From Geobacteraceae bacterium (GTDB lineage Bacteria > Desulfobacterota > Desulfuromonadia > Geobacterales > Pseudopelobacteraceae): a DNA stretch of 64,000 nucleotides. The stretch is taken from assembly GCA_027404165.1 (NCBI GenBank), contig DAHZCG010000002.1, positions 32,376 to 96,375 on the forward strand. Direction: 5' to 3'. The position numbers were made by a program, and so were the translations under genes. Position 1 is the first letter of the stretch, and each line of letters starts with the position of its first letter. This document shows positions 10,923-19,742 of this stretch, piece by piece. The notes below the pieces were generated by a model. It did not search any database. It was not told where the DNA came from and saw only the letters and a list, made by a program, of their open reading frames with translations.

Positions 10923-12716
10923 TCAGCCTGTCATCGAGATAACCTCTTCATAGGTCGTCGCCCCTTCCAGCATCTTACGGATAGCTACCTGGCGCAGGCT
11001 GATCAACCCGCCCTCCTGGGCTGCTGAGACGAGATCGGCCAATTCAACGTGTCCTGTGACCAGAGACTTGACACGTTCATTCATATCTAACACCTCAAAG
11101 ATGCCGGTGCGCCCCTTGTAGCCGGTCCCACGGCACTCCTTACACCCCTGCCCTTCCCAGACCACGTGAGATTTTTTCCCTAGTTGAAGGTAATCGAGTT
11201 CATCGCCCGTTAACTCGCGCACCTGCTTGCAGTGTGGACAGATCTTTCGTACCAGTCGCTGCGCAATGATGCCGATCACCGTAGCCGAGATCAGGAACGG
11301 CTGCACCCCGAGGTCAAGCAATCGCACAATGGCGGAAGCAGAATCATTGGTGTGCAGGGTGGAAAGCACCAGATGCCCGGTCAGAGCAGCCTGGACAGCG
11401 TTCTCTGCCGTTTCCTTGTCGCGAATCTCCCCGATCATGATGATATCCGGATCCTGGCGCAGGATATTGCGAAGGATGGAATCAAATCCGACGCCGATGT
11501 TCTGCTGGACTCCGATCTGGTTAAATTCTTCCATCACCATCTCGATCGGGTCCTCGACCGTGATAATGTTGACCTCCGGCGAAGAAAGCGAACGCAGGGT
11601 CGAATACAAGGTCGTGGTCTTTCCGGAACCGGTAGGACCGGTCACCAGGATAATGCCATTGGGTCGTCGGATAAAGGAGTTGTACAGCGACATCTCCCGT
11701 GCATAAAATCCCATGCTATCAAGATCCTGCAACAGGATATCGGGGTCAAATATCCTGATGACGACCTTTTCACCGAACGCCACTGGTACGGTCGAAACCC
11801 GCAGCTCTATGTCCTTGTTATTGAAATGGGTCTTGATGCGGCCATCCTGAGGTCGGCGTTTCTCGGCCAGATCCATGCGGGATAGCAACTTGATGCGAGA
11901 CACGATGGGAGGATGAAGGAGCTTGGGAATAACATGGATGTTATGCATGACGCCGTCAATACGGAATCGGATCAGCCCTTTTTCACGCTTGGGTTCTATA
12001 TGGATATCACTGGCATGCTGTTCAAACGCATAGTGCAGCAAAAAATCGACCGCAGAAACGACATGCTTGTCATTCCCCTCGATCTCCTGCTGACCTTTCA
12101 TCTTGAAGAACTGTTCCAGATTACCCAGGTCAACGGTCGAAGACGATTCCGCCTCGGCAGCCATCACCGAAGCGCGAAAGCCATAAAACTCCCGCAATAT
12201 CTTGAGTATGTCGCTCTTGGAGCTGAGCACACGCCTGATTTCAAGCTGGCGGGCGCTGGCGAGTTCGTTGATGATGGCATCGTTGAACGGATCTGCTACG
12301 GCCACCGTGATGATACCTCCGCTCTCGGCCACTGCAACGATCAGATTCTTGAGGGCAAACGGGCGGGGGATATAGGAGGTAACGACATCAAGGTCAAGTT
12401 TGAGAGGATCGATCTTGAGGTAGGGCAGACCTACCGCCGAGGATACGGCCTCGGTCACCATGTCCTCGGTCAGGATTTTTCCCGACGTGCCTGGCAGTTC
12501 GAAATTGAAGGCAGCAATGACTTCGGCCGGGAATATGATGTCAGCCGTGCCGGATTGAACCCTGCGGGAACCGCCCGACTGATGCAGCGCATAGAGACGT
12601 GTTTCCTGGGCCTTGCCACGGGCCGCAATCTCGGTACATTGTTCGGCAGAGATCAGACCCTGCTTCTTGAGTAGATGGGCGCAGTTCTCGAAGGTTAGTT
12701 TTTTCGTAGCGGACAT
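10923..12716 (-). CDS. GspE/PilB-type secretion ATPase
   Basis: A 597-residue cytoplasmic hexameric ATPase of the type II secretion / type IV pilus assembly family. It has an N-terminal MshE-like domain (about 1-190), then the NTPase core with Walker A GPTGSGKTTTLY, the Asp box DIHIEP, Walker B DPDIIMIGEIRD, the His box LSTLHTND and a zinc site made of CPHC and CKEC, which marks GspE/PilB rather than PilT. The ribosome site AGGTGA directly precedes the ATG. It follows a small membrane protein gene by one base and is ended by a strong terminator. No pilin, GspF or GspD gene is adjacent, so which machine it powers is unclear. Confidence 0.93.
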   Translation of the reverse strand: MSATKKLTFENCAHLLKKQGLISAEQCTEIAARGKAQETRLYALHQSGGSRRVQSGTADIIFPAEVIAAFNFELPGTSGKILTEDMVTEAVSSAVGLPYLKIDPLKLDLDVVTSYIPRPFALKNLIVAVAESGGIITVAVADPFNDAIINELASARQLEIRRVLSSKSDILKILREFYGFRASVMAAEAESSSTVDLGNLEQFFKMKGQQEIEGNDKHVVSAVDFLLHYAFEQHASDIHIEPKREKGLIRFRIDGVMHNIHVIPKLLHPPIVSRIKLLSRMDLAEKRRPQDGRIKTHFNNKDIELRVSTVPVAFGEKVVIRIFDPDILLQDLDSMGFYAREMSLYNSFIRRPNGIILVTGPTGSGKTTTLYSTLRSLSSPEVNIITVEDPIEMVMEEFNQIGVQQNIGVGFDSILRNILRQDPDIIMIGEIRDKETAENAVQAALTGHLVLSTLHTNDSASAIVRLLDLGVQPFLISATVIGIIAQRLVRKICPHCKQVRELTGDELDYLQLGKKSHVVWEGQGCKECRGTGYKGRTGIFEVLDMNERVKSLVTGHVELADLVSAAQEGGLISLRQVAIRKMLEGATTYEEVISMTG

Positions 12717-12717
12717 A

Positions 12718-13125
12718 TCACCTGGAGTTGGTCAACTTGTTCTTTTTTTGTGCTTCCAGTTTCTGGGCCTCTATCCGCTTGGCCACCTCTTCCACCACCT
12801 GTTCGGCGCTATAACTCGGGACAGGTGGAAGCTGGGCAAAGGTAGCCGCTTCGGGCTGGACACGCTGTGCAGCAGGTCTACGGCGAGGTGGCGCATCCTG
12901 ATAAAGCGTCATGGTGGAGATAAAATTACGGAACAGTCGGAAGGCCATATAGGCTGAGAACAACAGCGGAACCAGGTCATCCATCCAGTATTCAAAACTG
13001 CGCTGATTGAGCATGGTACCGCCTGCCAGACCAGCCAAAGCGATCAGCAATCCAAAGGCGTTGCCGATGACGCGATACTCGATGTCATCCGGAATTTTTA
13101 GAGTTTTAACCGATCCGCTGGCCAT
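12718..13125 (-). CDS. Small membrane protein of unknown function with C-terminal coiled coil
   Basis: I do not recognise this family. From the ATG at 13125 (GGGGAG upstream; the frame is open to 13167 without one) it is 135 residues. Two hydrophobic segments are visible, roughly VIGNAFGLLIALAGLAGGT and LVPLLFSAYMAFRLF, separated by a short charged loop. The second half is a proline- and arginine-rich linker and a charged helix (VVEEVAKRIEAQKLEAQKKNK). It is one base upstream of the GspE-type ATPase and surely shares its mRNA, so a role as a membrane partner of that ATPase is possible, but this is inference from position only. Confidence 0.65.
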   Translation of the reverse strand: MASGSVKTLKIPDDIEYRVIGNAFGLLIALAGLAGGTMLNQRSFEYWMDDLVPLLFSAYMAFRLFRNFISTMTLYQDAPPRRRPAAQRVQPEAATFAQLPPVPSYSAEQVVEEVAKRIEAQKLEAQKKNKLTNSR

Positions 13126-13194
13126 ACCTCGCTCCCCACAACGGTTCCTAGCCGCTATTACCCGCACATATGTTCTTTATCGGCTCGCACGCCG

Positions 13195-13374
13195 CTAAAT
13201 TGAGATTTTTTGACAGGTAGCGTGCCGTATGCCTGCCATAAAGAGAATCAGGCTAGATCCCGCCATCAGCACATGAGGTGGCTGTAACCCGCCGATCGGC
13301 AGATTAACGTTCCTTTTGCGCAGTACAGCGACCACCTCGCCCAGACCGGCAATCGCACCCGCCAACGTAACCAA
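13195..13374 (-). CDS. Possible small two-helix membrane protein, or remnant of one
   Basis: Within the 397-base gap 13126-13522, the minus strand has a 59-codon open frame from a TTG at 13374 to TAG at 13195. The translation is strongly hydrophobic in two blocks (VTLAGAIAGLGEVVAVL and HVLMAGSSLILFMAGI) joined by RKRNVNLPIGGLQPP, which looks like a real two-helix membrane protein rather than noise. No ATG or good ribosome site is present, and an in-frame TAA lies just upstream. It may be the decayed 3' end of a larger gene. The first block faintly resembles the first membrane segment of the neighbouring small protein (GLLIALAGLAGG). The rest of the gap holds only the terminator at 13464-13491. 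Confidence 0.35.
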   Translation of the reverse strand: MVTLAGAIAGLGEVVAVLRKRNVNLPIGGLQPPHVLMAGSSLILFMAGIRHATCQKISI

Positions 13375-13463
13375 CAGTCCGCTTTACGGGACAGAATATT
13401 TGTTGACAGGCCTCAACCATATAGCACATACGAGGGGTGATGTTAAAGCTATTACAGAAGAAA

Positions 13464-13491
13464 GGCCCATTCTCACTCGTGGGAATGGGCC
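13464..13491 (-). terminator. Terminator of the ferritin-like gene
   Basis: GGCCCATTC (13464-13472) pairs perfectly with GAATGGGCC (13483-13491); on the minus strand TTTCTTCT follows. Confidence 0.7.
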
Positions 13492-13522
13492 TGATCAGTG
13501 GCAGTAGGCGCGGCTGAGGTAA

Positions 13523-14014
13523 CTATTCTCTTACAAAAATATCCATGTCCGTCTCATCCACCATCCCCATGATACGTGAGTATTCGGCCGCAATCAGCAG
13601 ATAGTGGTTGTGCGTCTCATGGGCATTCCACTCGTACACCGTACGCACGTCTTCATCGGCAACCTTCGCCGCGGACTCGCGCAGAGCAATCTCCAGGTTC
13701 TGTTCTTTCTCCATGGCCAGTTCCAAGGCCTTTTGTTCACTGAAATCAGCAGCGATAATTTTACTCAGGGAGCTGATCCAGCTGGACTCGTTGTCGGCCG
13801 GTATATCCAAAAAACCCTCCAACGACGGGATATCTGTCCCACGATACACCCTGTAAAAATGTCCGGCATGCTCCCGTTCTTCACGCGCCAGTGTCTCGAA
13901 GATTCGCCGGGCGTCAGGGTCTTTCATCCGTTGAGATCCCAATTGATAGAAATTCATGGCGTTTTTCTCAGTTTGCATGGAGCGCTTGATGGCTTCCTGG
14001 ACGTCGATACCCAT
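13523..14014 (-). CDS. Rubrerythrin-like ferritin-family diiron protein
   Basis: A 163-residue four-helix-bundle protein of the ferritin/rubrerythrin superfamily, likely in oxidative stress or iron handling. Ligand-type motifs are visible: QTEKNAMNFY in helix 1, AREEREHAGHF (ExxH) in helix 2, AMEKEQ in helix 3 and WNAHETHNHY in helix 4. There is no C-terminal rubredoxin domain, so it is not a classical rubrerythrin. Two ATGs lie six bases apart. AAGGGG abuts the first (14020), so the second at 14014 has proper spacing and is chosen. A near-consensus promoter lies 60 bases upstream, divergent from ettA. The gene stands alone. Confidence 0.85.
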   Translation of the reverse strand: MGIDVQEAIKRSMQTEKNAMNFYQLGSQRMKDPDARRIFETLAREEREHAGHFYRVYRGTDIPSLEGFLDIPADNESSWISSLSKIIAADFSEQKALELAMEKEQNLEIALRESAAKVADEDVRTVYEWNAHETHNHYLLIAAEYSRIMGMVDETDMDIFVRE

Positions 14015-14073
14015 AGTCATCCCCTTTCATACACTGTCATTTATTCATCACTCTTTATGCAACGCACAGTCAA

Positions 14074-14101
14074 ATAATACCTTATTAGTCCTTTTTGTCA
14101 A
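14074..14101 (-). promoter_or_regulatory. Probable sigma70-type promoter of the ferritin-like gene
   Basis: On the minus strand TTGACA (14101-14096), a 16-base spacer and TATTAT (14079-14074) form a near-consensus promoter directed at the ferritin-like gene. Confidence 0.75.
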
Positions 14102-14131
14102 GCAAATGCGGTTACCCGTTCGCCAAAGCGA

Positions 14132-14159
14132 TTGACAGTTCCGGCTGTGGGCGTGTAAA
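14132..14159 (+). promoter_or_regulatory. Probable promoter of ettA
   Basis: TTGACA (14132-14137) is followed after 16 bases by TGTAAA (14154-14159). The GTG start of ettA is 33 bases on. It is divergent from the ferritin-like promoter. Confidence 0.6.
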
Positions 14160-14191
14160 AATGAAGGCATCTTATTGCAGGAGGTTTCGGC

Positions 14192-15871
14192 GTGGCAATT
14201 GAACCCAACAAGATCATCTATTCCATGATGCGGGTCAGCAAATTTTACGACAAAAAACCGGTTATCAAGGACATATCTCTTTCCTATTTTTATGGCGCCA
14301 AGATCGGGGTACTGGGCCTGAACGGCTCTGGCAAGTCATCGCTGCTCAGGATCATGGCCGGTGTGGACAAGGATTTTAACGGCCAGGCCGTACTCTCCCA
14401 GGGCTACACGGTTGGCTATCTGGAGCAGGAGCCGCAACTGACCGAGAACAAAACCGTTCGTCAGATCGTGGAGGAAGGTGTTCAGGAGACTGTCGACCTA
14501 CTGGCCGAGTTTAACGCCATCACCGATAAATTCTCCGAGCCGGATGCCGATTTTGAGAAACTGTGCGAGCGTCAGGCAACACTGCAGGAAAAACTCGACC
14601 ATCTGGACGCCTGGGATCTCGACAGCCGTCTGGAGATGGCTATGGATGCCCTGCGATGCCCCCCCGGCGATTCGTTGGTGCAGGTTCTGTCCGGCGGTGA
14701 AAAACGCCGGGTGGCGCTCTGCCGCCTGCTGCTGAAGAAACCGGACATCCTGCTTTTGGACGAACCGACCAACCATCTGGATGCAGAATCGGTAGCCTGG
14801 CTGGAACACCACCTGCACGCTTACCCCGGTACGGTCATCGCCGTGACTCATGACCGCTACTTCCTGGACAACGTGGCCGGCTGGATCCTGGAACTGGACC
14901 GGGGTGAAGGCATACCCTGGAAAGGCAATTATTCATCCTGGCTGGAACAGAAACAGGGGCGCTTGGCAGTGGAGGAAAAGACTGCCAGCGAGCGCCAGAA
15001 AACCCTGCAGCGCGAACTGGAGTGGATCAGGATGTCACCCAAGGGGCGCCACGCCAAGGGCAAGGCCCGTATCAGTTCCTACGAACAGCTGCTGACCCAG
15101 GAGAGTGAGAAACATGCCAAAGATCTGGAGATCTACATTCCGCCCGGACCACGCCTGGGCGACATCGTGGTCGAGTTCAGCGATGTCTCCAAGGCCTACG
15201 GTGACCGGTTGCTGTACGAAGGTCTGACCTTCAACCTGCCGCCCGGTGGAATCGTTGGGGTGATCGGTGCCAACGGCGCCGGCAAGACCACCCTCTTCCG
15301 TCTGATTACCGCACAGGAACAACCGGATACCGGTGCCATCCGTATCGGGGAGACGGTCAAGCTGGGCTATATGGACCAATCCCGCGATGCGCTCAAACAG
15401 GAACAGACCATCTGGGAGGCTATTTCCGGTGGTGATGAGCAGATCCAGCTCGGCAAGATCGCTGTCAACTCGCGGGCCTATGTATCCCGTTTCAACTTCT
15501 CAGGTTCGGATCAACAGAAGAAAATCGGCATGCTTTCGGGGGGCGAGCGCAACCGGGTTCATCTGGCCAGGATGCTGAAAGATGGGGCCAACGTGCTGCT
15601 GCTGGATGAGCCCACCAATGACCTGGATGTAAACACCATGCGGGCTCTGGAAGAAGCACTGGAAAACTTCGCCGGCTGTGCCGTGGTCATCAGCCACGAC
15701 CGCTGGTTCCTGGATCGCATTGCCACCCACATCCTGGCATTCGAAGGGGATTCCAGCGTGGTTTATTTTGACGGCAACTATTCGGAGTATGAGGATGACC
15801 GCAAGCGACGCCTGGGAGCAGCGGCCGAACAGCCCCATCGCCTCAAATACCGGCAGCTGACACGGGCATAG
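14192..15871 (+). CDS. ettA: ABC-F translation factor, EttA type
   Basis: A 559-residue ABC-F ATPase with no membrane domain. EttA binds the ribosomal E site and gates the first elongation step according to energy charge. Both ABC cassettes are intact: Walker [10 protein letters not shown] and GANGAGKTT, signatures LSGGEKRR and LSGGERNR, Walker [12 protein letters not shown] and [11 protein letters not shown]. The linker between them has the charged helices of the P-site interaction motif, including [14 protein letters not shown]. Length and C terminus agree with EttA (E. coli about 555) rather than Uup, which has a coiled-coil tail. The start is GTG at 14192 behind AGGAGG (14179-14184). Confidence 0.93.
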   Translation: MAIEPNKIIYSMMRVSKFYDKKPVIKDISLSYFYGAKIGVLGLNGSGKSSLLRIMAGVDKDFNGQAVLSQGYTVGYLEQEPQLTENKTVRQIVEEGVQETVDLLAEFNAITDKFSEPDADFEKLCERQATLQEKLDHLDAWDLDSRLEMAMDALRCPPGDSLVQVLSGGEKRRVALCRLLLKKPDILLLDEPTNHLDAESVAWLEHHLHAYPGTVIAVTHDRYFLDNVAGWILELDRGEGIPWKGNYSSWLEQKQGRLAVEEKTASERQKTLQRELEWIRMSPKGRHAKGKARISSYEQLLTQESEKHAKDLEIYIPPGPRLGDIVVEFSDVSKAYGDRLLYEGLTFNLPPGGIVGVIGANGAGKTTLFRLITAQEQPDTGAIRIGETVKLGYMDQSRDALKQEQTIWEAISGGDEQIQLGKIAVNSRAYVSRFNFSGSDQQKKIGMLSGGERNRVHLARMLKDGANVLLLDEPTNDLDVNTMRALEEALENFAGCAVVISHDRWFLDRIATHILAFEGDSSVVYFDGNYSEYEDDRKRRLGAAAEQPHRLKYRQLTRA

Positions 15872-15916
15872 ATCATCTCACAGTCATCACACCCTGCAAT
15901 GAAAGGATAACTTCAC

Positions 15917-17707
15917 ATGTCCTTCACCGGAGACCTGGCACACCTGCCGATCGTTGATGTTATTCAACTGATACACTCCACCAGAAAATCCGGCACCCTC
16001 AGCATTAAAAGCAACAAGGGCGAGAGCCACCTGGTCTTCAGCGATGGTTATTTCGCCAGCGCAAATCACCTCAACAACAGTGTCCGCATCGGACAGATCC
16101 TGGTTGAAAAGAACTTTATTACCCACAGCTGCCTGGATCAGGCTCTCATCGAACAACGACAATCCGGCACAGCCCGCAAACCGCTGATAGCAACCCTGAT
16201 CGAGCAGGGCGCCATCAGCCCCGACGATGCCTATAGCGGCTTGGAATGTCTGATAGAGATGACTATTGTCGAAGTTCTCACCTGGAGCAGCGGCACCTTC
16301 TCGCTGGATGTGGACAACGTCGTCACATGTGACGAGTACCGCTATTTCCCTGAAACCCTGAAACAGGAAATACTTATGAATGCGCAGGCGATCCTGATGG
16401 ATGCGCTCCGCATTTACGATGAGAAAATGCGGGACGGCACCCTTGGGGAGATCTTTTTTTCGTCGGCCGAAGCAACCGGCACAGACACACTGGCGAGCGG
16501 CAACGCCGGCCAACCCGTCACTGCCGGCCTGTTGGGCCTGGATGCCCTCGACAGCCTCACAAAAAAGATTCCGGACGTATTTATCGGGCTCAAGGATCTC
16601 GATGACGCAGAAGAACATCGTGCAATTATAGCGGCTGAACTGGGCAAACTGCCCCCGGACGCCCAGGAAAAACTGTGCTCTCTTCTAACCCGGATTTCCA
16701 CATCGCCTTCACCGGCTGAAACATCAGGCGCTGCAGGCAGGTTGACAATCGCAGTGATCGTAATGAGCCGTGACCCATTCATGAAGCACACTATCAGAAC
16801 CGTCTGCAGACAAAAGGGTTACATCGTATTCACGACCGATGAGGCCGGCAACCTCGATCTGATCATCGAGCAGTCATTTTCGCGGGACCTACTGCCGCTG
16901 CTGATACTCGACGACCCGGCCTTCATAGGAAACGGCTCCACACACGAATCCGTAGTATCATTACTTCAACAAAAGCGGGAAAAATACCCCCGGATTTCCA
17001 TCCTTCAATTGAGCACGTCACGGGATGACCGGGTCCTACCTGTTCATGTGCTGGAGGAGGGGACAGAGAGCGTCTTCCCCCGCCCCTGTCTGCAAAACAG
17101 TACCGATTCCTTTGTGGCTGACATGGTCGGTTTTTTACGTTCGTTCAGCTTTGTTATCGAGAAATCGTTCACCCAAGCGGACCGGCAGGCTGCCCGCAAA
17201 CTAAAGGAAAGCATCATCGCCATCGGCATGCTCAGAGAACCACCCGAGGTGGCGTTGGAACTTTTACTGTATACTTCCAGCCTGTTCGAACGGAGCATAA
17301 CTTTTGTTGCCGTGGCAACGGACCTGATTGCCGAAAAGGGGATCGGCATCAATGCCGGCAAGAGCTCGGGGGCAACCGGCCCCTTGATGTTCAAGATCCC
17401 GCTTGGACAGAAATCGGTTTTCCAGGATACCGTCGAAAAAAGGCGCATGTATTTCGGACTCTGTACCGATGAAATTCTGAAAACACACCTCTACAGCACG
17501 ATCGGCCCGCCTCACAGCCCAAAAATCCTCCTTTTACCACTCATAATGTCAGGAAACGTCCTCGCCCTGATCTATGCTGATTTCGGCCACACGCCGCCAA
17601 CGCCGGTCCTGACGGAATACCTGGAAGTAGTCTCGCGCTACGCCGGTCTCGTCCTGGATAATTCACTGTACCGAAAAAAGTTTGATAAATTGACCCAGCG
17701 TCCCTAG
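15917..17707 (+). CDS. PATAN (DUF4388) signalling protein with degenerate receiver and GAF-like regions
   Basis: A 596-residue soluble protein. The N-terminal 110-130 residues are a PATAN/DUF4388 domain (FTGDLAHLPIVDVIQLIH, then SGTLSIKSNKGESHLVFSDG), a module of gliding, pilus and chemotaxis regulators. A middle region (about 275-415) resembles a response-regulator receiver by pattern, but no convincing phospho-acceptor acidic pocket is visible. The C-terminal 170 residues look like a GAF-type sensor fold ending in VLTEYLEVVSRYAGLVLDNS. AAAGGA precedes the ATG. The PilT-like gene begins 36 bases after the stop, so both are probably co-transcribed, suggesting control of pilus retraction. The domain calls beyond PATAN are tentative. 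Confidence 0.75.
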   Translation: MSFTGDLAHLPIVDVIQLIHSTRKSGTLSIKSNKGESHLVFSDGYFASANHLNNSVRIGQILVEKNFITHSCLDQALIEQRQSGTARKPLIATLIEQGAISPDDAYSGLECLIEMTIVEVLTWSSGTFSLDVDNVVTCDEYRYFPETLKQEILMNAQAILMDALRIYDEKMRDGTLGEIFFSSAEATGTDTLASGNAGQPVTAGLLGLDALDSLTKKIPDVFIGLKDLDDAEEHRAIIAAELGKLPPDAQEKLCSLLTRISTSPSPAETSGAAGRLTIAVIVMSRDPFMKHTIRTVCRQKGYIVFTTDEAGNLDLIIEQSFSRDLLPLLILDDPAFIGNGSTHESVVSLLQQKREKYPRISILQLSTSRDDRVLPVHVLEEGTESVFPRPCLQNSTDSFVADMVGFLRSFSFVIEKSFTQADRQAARKLKESIIAIGMLREPPEVALELLLYTSSLFERSITFVAVATDLIAEKGIGINAGKSSGATGPLMFKIPLGQKSVFQDTVEKRRMYFGLCTDEILKTHLYSTIGPPHSPKILLLPLIMSGNVLALIYADFGHTPPTPVLTEYLEVVSRYAGLVLDNSLYRKKFDKLTQRP

Positions 17708-17743
17708 TATGAGCGTCAATGTTTCAGCACCGAAAGGATCGTT

Positions 17744-18817
17744 ATGGACATAAACGTATTGCATCAGATTCTGGATATCGCCTTCCAAAAACAGGTTTCG
17801 GACATCCATTTTGAAGTGGATAATCCTCCTTTTTTCAGGGGCAAGGGCCAACTTATCCGGGCCAAGATGCCTAACCTGACTGCGGCTGACACCGAACTGA
17901 TCGCTGCCGAGGTGCTGGAACATAACGGGCGCCGGCTGAGCCACGATCTGAAGGAGTCTGACGCTTCCTACGCCTTGACCAGTGGCGGTCGCTTTCGGGT
18001 CAGTATCTTCCGCCAGAAGGGACACTATGGTATTGTCATGCGGGTCATCCCGCCGCATATTGGCACGTTTCAGGAACTTAATATCCCTTCGGTTCTGACC
18101 GATATCGCGGAAGCTCCCAACGGACTGATCCTCGTTACCGGCCCAACCGGCAATGGAAAATCCACGACCCTTGCCTCAATGTTGAGATACCTGAATGAGA
18201 ACCATAGTTACAATATCATCACCATCGAAGACCCTATCGAGTTTATCTTCAGCTCGCAAAAAAGTTGCGTCATTCAGCGAGAAGTGGGCATAGACACCGA
18301 CAGTTTCAGTGCCGCCCTCAAAGCTGCTCTGAGAATGGATCCGGACGTTATCATGGTTGGTGAAATGCGCGACAAGGAGACCATTGACGCCTGCATAAAG
18401 GCCGCTGAAACCGGGCATTTGGTATTCTCTTCCCTGCATACCAACGGAGCCGTTTCAACAATCAACCGCATTATTGGCCACTTCCCTCCCGAAGCTCAGG
18501 AAATCATCAGACAACGACTCGCGGACATCCTCGTGGCAACAGTTTCCCTGCGACTCATCAAGGATAGAAGCGGTGAGAACATCCTGCCGGTAGTCGAGAT
18601 CATGCGCGCCACTACTACCATCCAGGCTTGCATCCGCGAAGGACGCCTGGATGAAATTGAAAAGCATATCGAAAACGGGGCCAGCCAGTATCACATGCAG
18701 ACCCTTGACATGCACCTGCTGGAACTTTACAAACAGGATAAAATCACGATTGAGGATGCCAAACGCTTGACTCACTCTATGGATTTCGAACGCAAGGTCA
18801 TGTTCGAGAGCGAATAA
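17744..18817 (+). CDS. PilT-like type IV pilus retraction ATPase
   Basis: A 357-residue cytoplasmic ATPase of the PilT/PilU group, which disassembles type IV pili. It has the PAS-like N domain (SDIHFEVDNPP), Walker A GPTGNGKST from residue 133 (Asn where most PilTs have Ser), the Asp box TIEDPIEFIF, Walker B DPDVIMVGEMRD and the His box FSSLHTNGA. The zinc-binding cysteines of GspE/PilB are absent. The usual AIRNLIRE motif is replaced by ACIREGRL, so it may be a PilT paralogue rather than the main retraction motor. It follows the PATAN gene by 36 bases. No pilus structural genes are near. Confidence 0.88.
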   Translation: MDINVLHQILDIAFQKQVSDIHFEVDNPPFFRGKGQLIRAKMPNLTAADTELIAAEVLEHNGRRLSHDLKESDASYALTSGGRFRVSIFRQKGHYGIVMRVIPPHIGTFQELNIPSVLTDIAEAPNGLILVTGPTGNGKSTTLASMLRYLNENHSYNIITIEDPIEFIFSSQKSCVIQREVGIDTDSFSAALKAALRMDPDVIMVGEMRDKETIDACIKAAETGHLVFSSLHTNGAVSTINRIIGHFPPEAQEIIRQRLADILVATVSLRLIKDRSGENILPVVEIMRATTTIQACIREGRLDEIEKHIENGASQYHMQTLDMHLLELYKQDKITIEDAKRLTHSMDFERKVMFESE

Positions 18818-18869
18818 CATGCCGTCACGAAACCGGTAGACGGAAAAACAACTGCACTGCCGATCACAG

Positions 18870-18886
18870 TTGGCACAGCACGTGCT
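18870..18886 (+). promoter_or_regulatory. Candidate sigma54 (-24/-12) promoter of the c7-like cytochrome
   Basis: TTGGCAC (18870-18876), AGCAC, then GTGCT (18882-18886) gives the GG and GC dinucleotides exactly ten bases apart, as in the consensus TTGGCAC-N5-TTGCW with one mismatch. The cytochrome start codon lies 80 bases downstream. Confidence 0.55.
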
Positions 18887-18966
18887 TTCGATGTGGTGGT
18901 AATAAGCTTTTAACAATCAGCCTATGCATATAGCGGACTTATTCCAGCTTCCAGAGGAGATACAAC

Positions 18967-19236
18967 GTGAAATGGCTAGTTCCTGTAATACTACTTATAG
19001 CAGTATCCTCATTTGCAGATAACGGCCCGGAGATTCTCAAATTTAAAAATGGTGTCACATTCCCTCACCGGGCACACCAAACGTATCTTAAAAGCGATTG
19101 CAAGCAATGTCACAGAAAAGCGGGGCCTGGCAAGATTGAAGGATTCAGCAAAGACGCCGCACATCGGCTGTGCAGAACGTGTCATGCCATCAGGAGAGCG
19201 GGGCCGGCTGCCTGCAGGGACTGCCATAAGAAATAA
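18967..19236 (+). CDS. Three-haem c7-type cytochrome (periplasmic)
   Basis: An 89-residue precursor with a signal peptide (MKWLVPVILLIAVSSFA) and three CxxCH haem sites: CKQCH, CRTCH and CRDCH. Additional histidines in FPHRAHQ and AAHR could be distal ligands. Three haems in about 70 mature residues fit the PpcA-like cytochromes c7, periplasmic electron shuttles in metal-reducing Desulfuromonadia, though the spacing and basic character differ enough that I call it c7-like only. The start is GTG at 18967 behind AGAGGAG (18953-18959). A candidate sigma54 promoter lies upstream. It is convergent with dciA. Confidence 0.82.
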   Translation: MKWLVPVILLIAVSSFADNGPEILKFKNGVTFPHRAHQTYLKSDCKQCHRKAGPGKIEGFSKDAAHRLCRTCHAIRRAGPAACRDCHKK

Positions 19237-19252
19237 CCACGGGGAGATATGC

Positions 19253-19741
19253 TCAGGAGGGGCCGGTACGTTCAAAACTGGCCTTCATCAATGCAACAAA
19301 GGCTTCACGGGTTTCCAGGTCGGAAATAGCGGCTGACTGTTCGTCAATGCAGGACAATTGACGGGCGGTTAGTCGTTTTTTGCGTGGCGCTTCCTCAGGA
19401 GGCGTCAGCGGCATCAGGACATCACTGTTGACCTGTCCTGATCTGAGTACGATCTCTCTGACTACCGCAGCGCCCAGACGTTCATTGAGCTTTTCTATCA
19501 TCATCCCCTTGAGAAACGTAAGCTCCTGCTTCCACGGGCCACTGGACACGGCAACGGTGAGCGTACCTTTAATGATACGCACGGGCATTGCCCTGACAGC
19601 AATGGCCTTTCCAACAATTTCGGGCCACAGCCGCCAGATTTCTGCTTCTCTCAAGCGCTCCGCCAACCCTAAGGCCGTCAACTCGACGCGCACCACATCA
19701 CAGAGCGGCAACGGGAAACGCATTCTGGGTCGTTTTGCCAT
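19253..19741 (-). CDS. dciA: DciA-family protein (DUF721), likely helicase loader
   Basis: A 162-residue protein with the DUF721/DciA core: LREAEIWRLWPEIVGKAIAVRAMP followed by the strand GTLTVAVSSGPWKQELTFLK and LNERLG. DciA-family proteins interact with DnaB and are considered the ancestral replicative helicase loaders in bacteria lacking DnaC/DnaI. The tail (about 110-162) is basic and low in structure. GGAGAAGGT precedes the ATG. A small membrane protein gene ends one base upstream, so the two are probably co-transcribed, without an obvious functional link. Confidence 0.82.
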   Translation of the reverse strand: MAKRPRMRFPLPLCDVVRVELTALGLAERLREAEIWRLWPEIVGKAIAVRAMPVRIIKGTLTVAVSSGPWKQELTFLKGMMIEKLNERLGAAVVREIVLRSGQVNSDVLMPLTPPEEAPRKKRLTARQLSCIDEQSAAISDLETREAFVALMKASFERTGPS

Positions 19742-19742
19742 G

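Noticed and set aside
10704..11027. A plus-strand open frame starting MAIGSGYATPDTF
   Set aside because: It runs antisense through the group II intron remnant, the terminator and into the gspE-type gene, and has no ribosome site. Such translated peptides are known shadows of group II introns.
11913..12674. A 253-codon plus-strand frame inside the GspE-type ATPase gene
   Set aside because: Antisense shadow of a well-conserved ATPase; no family sequence and no ribosome site.
13401..13430. A TTGACA promoter-like site on the plus strand
   Set aside because: No plus-strand gene follows before ettA at 14192, and the ferritin-like gene is on the opposite strand.
15887..16618. A 243-codon minus-strand frame antisense to the PATAN gene
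   Set aside because: No ribosome site or recognisable domain; explained by codon bias of the sense gene.
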